A stretch of DNA of 64,000 nucleotides from Novosphingobium sp. FKTRR1. GTDB lineage: Bacteria; Pseudomonadota; Alphaproteobacteria; Sphingomonadales; Sphingomonadaceae. Below the pieces are notes generated by a model. The model searched no databases, was not told the origin of the DNA, and saw only the letters and a list, made by a program, of their open reading frames with translations. The stretch is from assembly GCF_020404405.1 (NCBI RefSeq), contig NZ_JAIZDA010000011.1, positions 1 through 64,000 of the forward strand. Direction: 5' to 3'. Position 1 is the first letter of the stretch; every line of letters begins with the position of its first letter. This document shows positions 35,232-43,301 of this stretch, one piece after another. The position numbers and the translations under genes are program-made.

Positions 35232-37160
35232 ATGAGCATCTCCAAGCAACCACTTGAAGCCATCACCCGGCGCGATTTCATCCAGGGTGCTGCGGTCGGA
35301 TCGGCCGCCGCTGCCGGGCTTGGCGTCATGCCGGGCGCGCTGCATGCGCAAGGCCCGTCCGCGCGGCCTGCGCTTGCAGGCGCTGCGGGCGAGCCCAACG
35401 GCTATTATCCCCCGCTGCGGCAGGGAATGCGCGGTTCGCACCCCGGATCGTTCGAGATCGCCCATGCCCTGCGCGATGGCGAAGCGGTGGGGCAGGCGTT
35501 GGCCGGTCCGGCCGAGGAGGCTTATGATCTGGTGATCGTGGGTGGCGGCATTTCAGGACTTTCTGCGGCGCGGTTCTATGCCGACCGGCAACCGGGCGCA
35601 CGCATTCTGATCCTTGAAAACCATGATGACTTTGGCGGTCATGCCAAGCGCAACGAATTCCGTCTGCCCGATGGCAGGATCGCGCTGATGAACGGCGGCA
35701 CCGCTGGCATCGAAAGTCCGACGCCGTACAGCCCCGTTGCCGATGGGTTGTTGCGACGGCTTGATATAAACGTGCCCGATCTGATTGAAAAGTATGGTGA
35801 AGTGCGCGGCGGGGCGCTCACGGATGCCAAGCTGGGCGGCGCGGTGTTCTTTGACAAGGAGGGCTTTGGCCGCGATCATCTGGCCAAGTTCGGCGCCGGG
35901 CAACCGGACTACCGGAGCTTTGCCGATGCGCCGATTTCCGCTGCGGCAAAGGCGCAGATCGCCGCGCTTGAAGAAGGACGGACCGATCCCATCGCGCACC
36001 TCGCGCCGGAAAAGCGCAAGCTCTATCTTTCGACCATCAGCTATCGCACCTACCTTGAAAAGCACGGGCGGCTGGGCCCTGATGCGATCAAGCTCTACCA
36101 GAACCGGCCGCTGGGCTGGTGGTGCGTTGGGGCCGATGGCATCAGTGCGCTGGACGCGTGGGGGGCCGGGCTTGCCGGTTTCAAAAGCGTGACGCTGCCC
36201 AAGGGCGGCATCGCACGGATGGGTTATACTCCGCGCGGCTTTGCCGAGACGGGCGGCAGTTACGATTTTCACTTCCCCGACGGCAATGCCACCATCGCGC
36301 GGTTACTGGTCGCCAGCCTGATTCCGGGGTTCATGCCTGCGGGTACGGGCGCGGTTGCGTCGGTTCTGGCGCCCACCGACTATACCGTGCTTGATCGTGA
36401 CCAGAACAAGGTGCGGTTGCGGCTTTCTTCAACCGTGCTGCGCGTGGAGAACCGCGTTTCCGCAGGCGCGGACATCGTCTATGCGCGCGGCGGACAAGTG
36501 CGCAAAGTGGCTGCGCGGCATGTCGTCATGGCGTGCTGGAACATGATCATCCCTTATCTGGTGCCCTCGCTGCCAGCGCCGCAAAAGGAAGCGCTGCACG
36601 AACTGGTCAAGGAACCGCTGGTCTATGTCAGCGTCCTGCTCAACAACTGGCGGGCGCTGGCCAAGGCCGGGGTCGGGACGATCCAGTTCCCCACGGGCTA
36701 CTATCAGAACGCCTTTATCGATCGTGCGGTCGAGATCGGCGGCTATGCCGGGCCAAAATCGGTCGACGATCCTGTCCTTATGCAGTTCTCGCGCATTCCG
36801 CATGCGCCCGGACTGTCGGAACATGACCAAAGCCGCGCCGGGCGGGCCGAGCTGTTGGGCACCGACTTCGCGACCTTCGAAGACAACCTTGTCGATCTGC
36901 TGACGCGCACGGTCGGGCCCTATGGCTTTGATGCGCGCAAGGATATCGGTGCGGTGATCGTCAATCGCTGGCCGCATGGCTATTCGCCCGAATACAATCC
37001 GCTGTGGGACAAGCAGCCGGATGGACCCAATGCGCCCAACGTGATCGGACGGCGGAAATTCGGTGCGATCGCCATCGCCAATGCGGATTCGGCCCGCGCG
37101 GCCTATACCGACGCGGCGATCGACATGGCCCACCGGGCGGTTGGGGATCTGCTGGGATAA
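35232..37160 (+). CDS. Spermidine dehydrogenase-like FAD oxidoreductase, Tat-exported
   Basis: A 642-aa flavoprotein. It has a Tat leader (ITRRDFIQGAAVGSAAAAGL), an FAD-binding motif DLVIVGGGISGLSAARFY at about residue 100, then NHDDFGGHAKRNEF, which is characteristic of the SpdH group of Pseudomonas. SpdH splits spermidine at the secondary amine, giving 1,3-diaminopropane and 4-aminobutanal. An ABC polyamine importer (30.7-33.5 kb) and an aldehyde dehydrogenase (38.2 kb) flank it, which fits this reaction. I choose ATG 35232 because the Tat leader begins there. Other flavin amine oxidases cannot be excluded. Confidence 0.75.
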   Translation: MSISKQPLEAITRRDFIQGAAVGSAAAAGLGVMPGALHAQGPSARPALAGAAGEPNGYYPPLRQGMRGSHPGSFEIAHALRDGEAVGQALAGPAEEAYDLVIVGGGISGLSAARFYADRQPGARILILENHDDFGGHAKRNEFRLPDGRIALMNGGTAGIESPTPYSPVADGLLRRLDINVPDLIEKYGEVRGGALTDAKLGGAVFFDKEGFGRDHLAKFGAGQPDYRSFADAPISAAAKAQIAALEEGRTDPIAHLAPEKRKLYLSTISYRTYLEKHGRLGPDAIKLYQNRPLGWWCVGADGISALDAWGAGLAGFKSVTLPKGGIARMGYTPRGFAETGGSYDFHFPDGNATIARLLVASLIPGFMPAGTGAVASVLAPTDYTVLDRDQNKVRLRLSSTVLRVENRVSAGADIVYARGGQVRKVAARHVVMACWNMIIPYLVPSLPAPQKEALHELVKEPLVYVSVLLNNWRALAKAGVGTIQFPTGYYQNAFIDRAVEIGGYAGPKSVDDPVLMQFSRIPHAPGLSEHDQSRAGRAELLGTDFATFEDNLVDLLTRTVGPYGFDARKDIGAVIVNRWPHGYSPEYNPLWDKQPDGPNAPNVIGRRKFGAIAIANADSARAAYTDAAIDMAHRAVGDLLG

Positions 37161-37175
37161 GACGATCAGGACGGC

Positions 37176-37877
37176 TCAGCCCGAAATCTGCTCCCATTCG
37201 TTCATCAGCGTGGCGCAGTCGTTGATGTCGCCGAGGATGGCGCTTTTCAGGCCTTCCGGATCGCGCTTGGCGATGGCCTTGGCCGCTTGCTGGTGGTGAT
37301 CCTCCATCGCGGCGGTGCCGTAGCGGCCATAGACCACGCGCATGAAGGGGCCGAACTGCATCCACAGGCTTTCGATCATGCGGTTGGTCGTGGGGGCAGG
37401 CGCGGCGCGGTAGATCAGCGAATGGAAGCTGAAGTTCGATTCCATGTAGGCGTTGACATCGCCATCGCGCAACGCAGCGTCGGTGGCTTCGTCGGCGGCG
37501 CGGATCTGGCGCAGCAGGTCGGCATGGATATGGGGCAAGGCGGCGGCGGCGGCTTCGGGTTCGAGCAGACGGCGCAGGCCCATGATCTCGGCAAAGCGTT
37601 CGAGTGTCATGCGCGGCACCATCACCGCGCGCTTGGAACGGATTTCGACTGCGCCTTCGGCCGCGATCCGGCTGAGAGCATCGCGCACGGGCATTTGCGA
37701 GACACCCATCTGCTGCGCAAGGCCACGGGTCGAGATGCCGACGCCCGGAGCAATTCTGCCTGTGATCAGGCGATAACGCAGTTCTTCATAAACCTGTTCG
37801 CGCAACGACGAGGCATCGTCATTATCCACCGAAGCCTGCCCAATTTCATCGTCAATTGCGGTGGAAGTGCCTGCCAT
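37176..37877 (-). CDS. GntR family regulator, FadR/FCD subfamily
   Basis: A 233-aa regulator with a GntR winged HTH (LREQVYEELRYRLITGRI, RGLAQQMGVSQMPVRDALSR) and a C-terminal all-helical FCD ligand domain whose metal-binding histidines appear in SNFSFHSLIYRA and EDHHQQAA. It is convergent with the spermidine-dehydrogenase-like gene and divergent from the aldehyde dehydrogenase gene (320 bp apart), which it probably controls along with itself. Confidence 0.9.
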   Translation of the reverse strand: MAGTSTAIDDEIGQASVDNDDASSLREQVYEELRYRLITGRIAPGVGISTRGLAQQMGVSQMPVRDALSRIAAEGAVEIRSKRAVMVPRMTLERFAEIMGLRRLLEPEAAAAALPHIHADLLRQIRAADEATDAALRDGDVNAYMESNFSFHSLIYRAAPAPTTNRMIESLWMQFGPFMRVVYGRYGTAAMEDHHQQAAKAIAKRDPEGLKSAILGDINDCATLMNEWEQISG

Positions 37878-38197
37878 CTGTCATCCTTGCGTGGCTGCTT
37901 CAGCCATACGGTGCGCGTTGCAATCAGCGATCTTACAAACTGCGGTACGATCGGGCAATCTCACGAAGGTACACCGTTTCTTGCACGCAGGAAAACCGGT
38001 GTTTGTCGGCCAGTCTGGTCCAGTCTGAACCATTTTGCGATCTCAGTTGGGGTGTGGCTTTGCACGGCTGCAAGTTTCACGATCTAGATCGCCAGCACAC
38101 GAGTTAGAGGCAGGCAGGGGCCCTGCAAGCGTCTTGCGCATCCTCACTCAGCCCGCCATAAGTTCCCAATCAGTGATCACAATTTTTGGTGTCCATC
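37878..38197. promoter_or_regulatory. Divergent control region between GntR and aldehyde dehydrogenase genes
   Basis: This 320-bp region has no gene. Two palindromes stand out: TGGT-N9-ACCA (38016-38032, containing a direct repeat of CAGTCTG) and the perfect 12-mer CGATCTAGATCG (38080-38091). Either could be the operator of the adjacent FCD regulator; the sequence alone does not decide. Confidence 0.45.
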
Positions 38198-39676
38198 ATG
38201 TCCAATCAAGCACCCGTCCTGCCCAAAAGCCTGCCCGGAGCCGCGATCATCGGCGACGCCGCGCTTGCCGCCAGCGATGGCGCGACGTTGGAAACGGTGA
38301 ACCCGGCCACCGGACGACGTCTTGGCCTGTTGCCAGCGTGCGATGTGGCCGACGTGGACAAGGCGGTCGCCGCCGCGCGCGCGACATTCGAAGCCGGCCA
38401 TTGGCGCAATCTGGCGCCGCGTGCGCGCGGCCGAATGCTGCTCAAGTTGGCTGACGCGATGGAGGCCCATGCCGAGGAACTGGCGGTGCTCGAAACGCTC
38501 GATTCGGGAAAGCCGATCAGCGATACCCGCGCTATCGACCTGCCGCTGACGATCACCTCGCTGCGCTATTATGGCGAGGCGGTGGACAAGATTTATGGCG
38601 AGGTCGGCCCCGGCGGGCATGGCAAGCTGTCGTATGCGGTGCACGATCCGCTGGGCGTGATCGGCGCGATCGTGCCGTGGAACTTCCCGCTGCTGATGGC
38701 GATGTGGAAGATCGCTCCGGCCATCGCGATGGGTAATTCGATGGTGCTCAAGCCTTCGGAACTGACCTCGCTGTCAATTCTGCGGGTGGCTGAACTGGCG
38801 TTGGAGGTGGGCATTCCGGCGGGCGTCCTCAATGTCATTACCGGCTATGGCCACACCGCTGGCGCGGCGCTGGCGCTGCACAACGATGTCGAAATGATCA
38901 CGTTCACCGGTTCGGGGCCGGTCGGGCGGCAATTGATGCGTTACTCGGCGGACAGCAATCTCAAGCGGGTCAGTCTGGAACTTGGCGGCAAGAGTCCGCA
39001 CATCGTGCTGGCCGATGCGCCCGATCTGGATGCCGCAGCCGAAGCGGCGGCATGGGGCATCTTCTATAACCAGGGGCAGGTCTGCACCGCTGGTTCGCGC
39101 CTGCTGGTCCAGCGCGAAATTCACGACGATTTCGTGGCCCGCGTCATCAAGGTCGCAGAGACGATCGTGCCCGGCGATCCGCTTGACCCGGCGACGCGGC
39201 TGGGCGCGGTGGTCAGCGAGAAGCAGATGCAATCGGTGCTCACCCGCATCGCGCGGGCGCAACAGGATGGAGCGGGATTACGGCTTGGCGGGGCACAAGT
39301 GCGCAAGGATAGCGGTGGCTATTTCCTCAGCCCCACGGTGTTCGATACGGTCAGCAACGACAGCGCGCTGGCGCGCGAGGAAGTGTTCGGGCCGGTGCTG
39401 GCGGTGATCCCGTTCGACACGCCCGACGATGCCCTGCGGCTGGCCAACGACACCGATTACGGCCTGGCGAGCGGAGTGTGGACCGGGAACGTCAATACCG
39501 CCCATCGCTTCGCCCGCGATCTGCGCGCGGGCATGGTGTGGGTCAATGGCTGGGACGCCTGCGACGTTACGATGCCGTTCGGCGGGTTCAAGCAATCCGG
39601 CTTCGGTCGTGATCGCTCGCTCCACGCTCTGTACAAATATGCCGACCTCAAGTCGGTGACGATCAGCTTTTCCTGA
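38198..39676 (+). CDS. NAD-dependent aldehyde dehydrogenase (amino-aldehyde type)
   Basis: A 492-aa ALDH-superfamily enzyme. The catalytic Glu is in LELGGKSPHIV, the nucleophile Cys in YNQGQVCTAGSRL, and the NAD motif in FTGSGPVGRQLM. The sequence is of the betaine/gamma-aminobutyraldehyde dehydrogenase type (PuuC/BetB-like). In this context it would oxidise 4-aminobutanal from spermidine or putrescine to GABA. Start ATG 38198; a TTG twelve bases earlier is less likely. A perfect GC hairpin follows the stop. Confidence 0.9.
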   Translation: MSNQAPVLPKSLPGAAIIGDAALAASDGATLETVNPATGRRLGLLPACDVADVDKAVAAARATFEAGHWRNLAPRARGRMLLKLADAMEAHAEELAVLETLDSGKPISDTRAIDLPLTITSLRYYGEAVDKIYGEVGPGGHGKLSYAVHDPLGVIGAIVPWNFPLLMAMWKIAPAIAMGNSMVLKPSELTSLSILRVAELALEVGIPAGVLNVITGYGHTAGAALALHNDVEMITFTGSGPVGRQLMRYSADSNLKRVSLELGGKSPHIVLADAPDLDAAAEAAAWGIFYNQGQVCTAGSRLLVQREIHDDFVARVIKVAETIVPGDPLDPATRLGAVVSEKQMQSVLTRIARAQQDGAGLRLGGAQVRKDSGGYFLSPTVFDTVSNDSALAREEVFGPVLAVIPFDTPDDALRLANDTDYGLASGVWTGNVNTAHRFARDLRAGMVWVNGWDACDVTMPFGGFKQSGFGRDRSLHALYKYADLKSVTISFS

Positions 39677-39680
39677 CGGG

Positions 39681-39699
39681 CGACGCCGGAGCGGCGTCG
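39681..39699 (+). terminator. Terminator-like hairpin after aldehyde dehydrogenase
   Basis: CGACGCCG-GAG-CGGCGTCG is a perfect 8-bp GC stem with a three-base loop, five bases after the stop codon, followed by GGCATTTCGC. The T-tract is short. Confidence 0.5.
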
Positions 39700-39823
39700 G
39701 GCATTTCGCTTGCTCATCAAGCGGATCGAATGCCGCTCACGCGTTATCTGTGATCGTAAGAATTCGCGCGAAAAATCATCTGTGGTTTGCCAAGTGGACT
39801 TGCCCTTGATTAGGCATTGCTAT

Positions 39824-39843
39824 ATCTCATAGCTAACTGAGAT
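39824..39843. promoter_or_regulatory. Palindromic operator candidate before the DUF3237 gene
   Basis: ATCTCA (39824-39829) and TGAGAT (39838-39843) form an inverted repeat with an 8-base AT-rich centre (TAGCTAAC), 40 bp upstream of the DUF3237 start. The region is AT-rich compared with its surroundings, as expected for a promoter. No regulator gene is adjacent. Confidence 0.45.
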
Positions 39844-39882
39844 CGCAACTCGGACTCGGTGGCAAGGGAGAGGCCGTACGCC

Positions 39883-40491
39883 ATGGATGATCTGCGCAAA
39901 GTCAACCGTCGCCATCTGCTCGGTGCTGCAGCGGGCGCCGGACTGGTCGCGTTGTTGCCCGATCGCGCGGCGCATGCAGCTGATGGGGCGGTCGTCGGCT
40001 CGCTGACCCCGCTCGGCCAGCCGGGCTTCGAGCTCGTGCTCAACATCGTGGCTACTTGTTCGGACCCCGTCGCCACGGGTGGTCCGGACAGCAAGAAGCC
40101 ATCGCGCGATGGCATTCGCGACGAGATCTGGCCGATCATTGGCGGCAAGTTCTGGGGCAAGGGCATCAAGGGCACGGTTGTGCCGGGGGGCGGCGACTTC
40201 CCGGTCATGCGACCCGACGGGGTGGTCTTTGTCGATGCACTCTATCGGCTGCTGACCGATGACGGGGTGACAATCGTGATCCACAACAAGGGCATCGGCT
40301 ATCCCCCGCTACCGGGGCAGGAGGAAGTCTATCGCCTCCAGCCCGAATTCTATGCACCTGCGGGCAAATATGACTGGCTGAACAAGGCGGTCTACGTCGC
40401 CACGCTGATCTTCCCCGTGCCTGCGGCATATGCGGTGGCCAAGGGCCCGCACGAGAATGACCGTCTGATTCAGGTCTACAAGGTCACATGA
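39883..40491 (+). CDS. Tat-exported DUF3237 family protein
   Basis: A 202-aa protein with a twin-arginine-like leader (NRRHLLGAAAGAGLVALLP). The DUF3237 beta-barrel follows: GFELVLNIVATCSDP, GGKFWGKGIKGTVVPGGGDF, YRLQPEFYAPAGKYDWLNKA and the C-terminal IQVYKV. The family occurs beside aromatic or terpenoid catabolic genes; its activity is unknown. ATG 39883 is chosen because AGGGAGAGG lies at 39865-39873. Its stop is just before the CocE-type gene (ATGA for the longer frame), suggesting one operon. Confidence 0.8.
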   Translation: MDDLRKVNRRHLLGAAAGAGLVALLPDRAAHAADGAVVGSLTPLGQPGFELVLNIVATCSDPVATGGPDSKKPSRDGIRDEIWPIIGGKFWGKGIKGTVVPGGGDFPVMRPDGVVFVDALYRLLTDDGVTIVIHNKGIGYPPLPGQEEVYRLQPEFYAPAGKYDWLNKAVYVATLIFPVPAAYAVAKGPHENDRLIQVYKVT

Positions 40492-40532
40492 GGCGGGCGG
40501 GCGAAGTGAAACTCGCAACGAGGAACGAACGC

Positions 40533-42491
40533 ATGCAAGATCGCCACCGTCATGCGCAGCGTGCCAAGCGCAAGCGCTGGTGCGCAAGCCTGTTTGGATC
40601 CGCGCTGGCGCTTGTGGCGGTTGCTCCGGGCGGGTTCGCGCAAGGTGTGGCCCCCGGCAATGCTCCGGCTCCGGGCGATGCCAATGCGTCGCACCCGATG
40701 GCCCAAGTCCAGCACCAACCGTTCTGGGCCAAGCGCCTGACCGGCTACCTGGCGGCTCGCGATGGCACGCAGTTGCGCTATTCGGTGCTGTTGCCCAAGG
40801 GCAAGGGGCCGTTTCCGGTGATCGTCAACTATTCGGGATATGATCCCGGCTCGATCGGTGGTGCGGCCTATCTTGACGACAACACCGCAATGGCGGTCAA
40901 CCTCGACCGGACGCTGGTCGAGGCCGGCTATGCGGTCGCAGGTGTCAATGCGCGCGGCACCGCCTGTTCGGAAGGCCAGTTCGAGTTTCTGGCGCGCTCC
41001 TATGGGCAGGATGGGCGCGATGCCATCGAATTCTTCGCCGCGCAGGGCTGGTCAAACGGCAGCGTCGGCATGGCCAACTGGAGCTGGGCGGGGATGAGCC
41101 AGATTGCCACCGCGGCCGAGCGTCCGCCGCATCTCAAGGCCATTGCGCCTGGCATGGTGCTGGGTGACGCCCGGTTGGATAGCTGGGCGATCGGGGGTGT
41201 GCCCGCACCCAACTTCGTTGCGGGATGGTGGGACTTTTTGCACGGCCGCTGGGACAGCGCGTTGCAATCGGCCCGCGCCGAGGGTGACAACCGCTGCGTC
41301 GCCCAGATCGCCACCAATCTGAAAACGGCCGAAACGGCTCGCGTGGCCGATATTCTCACCAAGCATCCGTTGCGCGACGACTATATCGAGATCCGCCATC
41401 TGGGTGCGCGGACTGGTCGGATCGAAGTGCCGATCCTGTCGATGGAGGCCTTTCAGGACGAGGCGACCACCCCTCGCGAGGACTACTATCAGGACAACCT
41501 GAACCTCGAAAAGCTGTGGTTCGTGCAGACCAACGGCCCGCACGACATGTATGAATCGCTGGTGTTCCGCAAAACCCTGCTCGGCTTTTTCGATCGCTTC
41601 GTGAAGGGTCAGGACAATGGTTTCGACAAAGGGCCGCACGTGCAGGTCTGGCTTGAGACGAGCACCGCAACCGGTGGGCGGCTGGCCAACGAGAACAGCC
41701 AGCCGCGCTTGGTCGTCAACGCTCCGCGCTATCCCGCTGCGGTCAAGCCGGTGTCCTTCGAACTGTCGTCCGGCGGCAAGCTGGTGCAGGGTGGCAGCGA
41801 CGGCAAGAACGACGGCAGGGGTGAAGGCAGGGGTGAAGGCAGGGGCGACGACTTCGCCTATCCGCTGCCCGGCCCGACGGTGAATGCAGACTTCCTTTCG
41901 GACACTTGGGGGCCGCTCCCGACCGATTGGCGCAAGGGCAGTCTTGCCTATACCAGCGCCGCCATGGACGACACGCTGTTCGCTTATGGCTCGGCCAGCG
42001 CGGACTTGTGGGTGGCGGCCACCGGCTCGGATGCCGATCTGCAAGTGACGCTGACCGAGGTGCGCCCCGATGGGCAGGAAATGTTCGTGCAGCGCGGCTT
42101 TCTGCGCCTGTCAGATCGGGTGCAGGATGACAGCCGATCGAACCCGCTGCGGCCCTATCCGCTCGACCGGCCCGAAACGATGGCAAGCCTGACGCCCGGC
42201 GAGCCGGTGCTCGGGCGCGTGGAACTGACCAAGTTTGCACACCTGTTCCGCAAGGGCTCGCGCCTGCGCTTGTGGATCGATACGCCCAGCCAGTATGGCG
42301 GCAACGGCTTTGCCCCCTATTCGCAGCCTCAGACGATCACCGTGCTGCACGATGCGCAGCATCCTTCGCGCTTGCTGGTGGGGCAATGGGATCAGGCCAG
42401 CGGCGTCACGCCAAAGCTGCCCGAAGAGCGCCCCGCCTGTGGCACTATCCTCAAGCAGCCATGTCGCCCTGATCCTTTGGCTTCGCGTTAA
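40533..42491 (+). CDS. Exported CocE/NonD-type serine hydrolase (X-Pro dipeptidyl-peptidase S15-like)
   Basis: A 652-aa secreted hydrolase of the alpha/beta fold. The signal peptide is CASLFGSALALVAVAPGGFA. The nucleophile Ser lies in GMANWSWAGMSQ (Ser-x-x-Gly variant), preceded by the oxyanion region AVAGVNARGTACSEGQ. The C-terminal jelly-roll domain of X-Pro/CocE enzymes follows (DLQVTLTEVRPDGQEMFVQRG). Likely an esterase or peptidase for ester-linked substrates. ATG 40533 with AGGAACG upstream; a start at 40488 is possible. A 12-base tandem repeat codes a Gly/Arg/Glu linker at about residues 428-438, between the domains. Confidence 0.85.
   Translation: MQDRHRHAQRAKRKRWCASLFGSALALVAVAPGGFAQGVAPGNAPAPGDANASHPMAQVQHQPFWAKRLTGYLAARDGTQLRYSVLLPKGKGPFPVIVNYSGYDPGSIGGAAYLDDNTAMAVNLDRTLVEAGYAVAGVNARGTACSEGQFEFLARSYGQDGRDAIEFFAAQGWSNGSVGMANWSWAGMSQIATAAERPPHLKAIAPGMVLGDARLDSWAIGGVPAPNFVAGWWDFLHGRWDSALQSARAEGDNRCVAQIATNLKTAETARVADILTKHPLRDDYIEIRHLGARTGRIEVPILSMEAFQDEATTPREDYYQDNLNLEKLWFVQTNGPHDMYESLVFRKTLLGFFDRFVKGQDNGFDKGPHVQVWLETSTATGGRLANENSQPRLVVNAPRYPAAVKPVSFELSSGGKLVQGGSDGKNDGRGEGRGEGRGDDFAYPLPGPTVNADFLSDTWGPLPTDWRKGSLAYTSAAMDDTLFAYGSASADLWVAATGSDADLQVTLTEVRPDGQEMFVQRGFLRLSDRVQDDSRSNPLRPYPLDRPETMASLTPGEPVLGRVELTKFAHLFRKGSRLRLWIDTPSQYGGNGFAPYSQPQTITVLHDAQHPSRLLVGQWDQASGVTPKLPEERPACGTILKQPCRPDPLASR
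41814..41846 (+). repeat. In-frame 12-bp tandem repeat (linker)
   Basis: GGCAGGGGTGAA occurs twice plus a partial third copy (GGCAGGGGC), encoding G-R-G-E-G-R-G-E-G-R-G in the linker of the secreted hydrolase. The unit is a multiple of three, so copy-number slippage would keep the frame. Confidence 0.8.
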
Positions 42492-42527
42492 GGAGGGGGC
42501 GGTTCAGACCGGCTGGCGTCGGCGGCG

Positions 42528-43208
42528 TCAGTCGGCCGACTTGAGATAGGCCAGGCACATCCGGCCCAACTCGATCTTGAGCAAGGTCCAATCCTGCTGG
42601 CCGTGAACCGATTCACCTGTCGAGCCAAGGCTTAGCTGCCGGGCCAGTGTGGCAAAGATGATCTGGTAGGATGCCGCCGCCTTGCGTTCGCAATCGGTGC
42701 CGCCGAACTCCGCCTTGAACCGCAACATGGCCGCCGTCGCGATTTCTACGGAGCGAAAGGCGCTGCGCTTGCCCGGCTCTGCGATCAGCGGATCATAGGC
42801 GGCGCGCAACATGCTCAGCCGCAGCAGCGGGGCATGAAAACGCAGGATTTCAGCGAAATCCTCGACGTAATGCGGGATGAACTCGGCCAGATTGGTCGAT
42901 GCCGCGAGCACTTTGGCGATCATCGCATCCTCATCCCCGATGATGCGCTCAAGTTCGTCGGCGATCACCGCGCGGACGAGGTTGTCCTTGCTCTCAAAGC
43001 GCAGATAGATCGAACCGATCGAGACATTGCCGACCTTGCTGACTTCCTGCAGCGTGAATTCCTCGCTGCCGCGCTCGATCATGAGGCGCTGGGCAGCCGC
43101 GAGCATTCGCTCAAGCGATGCCTTGCTGCGCCCCTGCTGCGGTTTGCGGCTGACACTTTCCACGGCAAGTACGGGGTCTGCCTGTTTGATCCTGACGCGC
43201 GTTGACAT
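42528..43208 (-). CDS. TetR family regulator of the glycoside cluster (proposed)
   Basis: A 226-aa TetR protein. The HTH is at about residues 30-80: MLAAAQRLMIERGSEEFTL, EVSKVGNVSIGSIYLRFESK, followed by DNLVRAVIADELERI. The C-terminal ligand domain has no recognisable specificity. It is divergent from the luciferase-like gene, and the 93-bp gap contains a palindrome, CAAGAA-N6-TTCTAA, which recurs at five other promoters of the cluster. That makes it the obvious candidate for the common repressor, released by a glycoside, a keto-glycoside or an aglycone. This is inference. Confidence 0.88.
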   Translation of the reverse strand: MSTRVRIKQADPVLAVESVSRKPQQGRSKASLERMLAAAQRLMIERGSEEFTLQEVSKVGNVSIGSIYLRFESKDNLVRAVIADELERIIGDEDAMIAKVLAASTNLAEFIPHYVEDFAEILRFHAPLLRLSMLRAAYDPLIAEPGKRSAFRSVEIATAAMLRFKAEFGGTDCERKAAASYQIIFATLARQLSLGSTGESVHGQQDWTLLKIELGRMCLAYLKSAD

Positions 43209-43233
43209 GCGGCCGATGCTGCCCTTATTAAAA

Positions 43234-43269
43234 CAAGAACGTCAATTCTAAATTTGAGCGGATCGCTCA
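43234..43269. promoter_or_regulatory. Shared operator site 1 (TetR / luciferase-like gene) and second palindrome
   Basis: Core AGAA-CGTCAA-TTCT at 43236-43249, flanked by CA and AA; the TetR start is 28 bp to the left. A second perfect palindrome, TGAGCG-GAT-CGCTCA (43255-43269), follows and could be a hairpin in the leader of the luciferase-like gene or a second operator. Confidence 0.7.
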
Positions 43270-43301
43270 TGATCCGGTTGCAGAATAGCCAGGGGAAGTC
43301 C

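Noticed and set aside
41814..41846. CRISPR-like short repeat
   Set aside because: Units are contiguous without spacers and in frame within a coding sequence.
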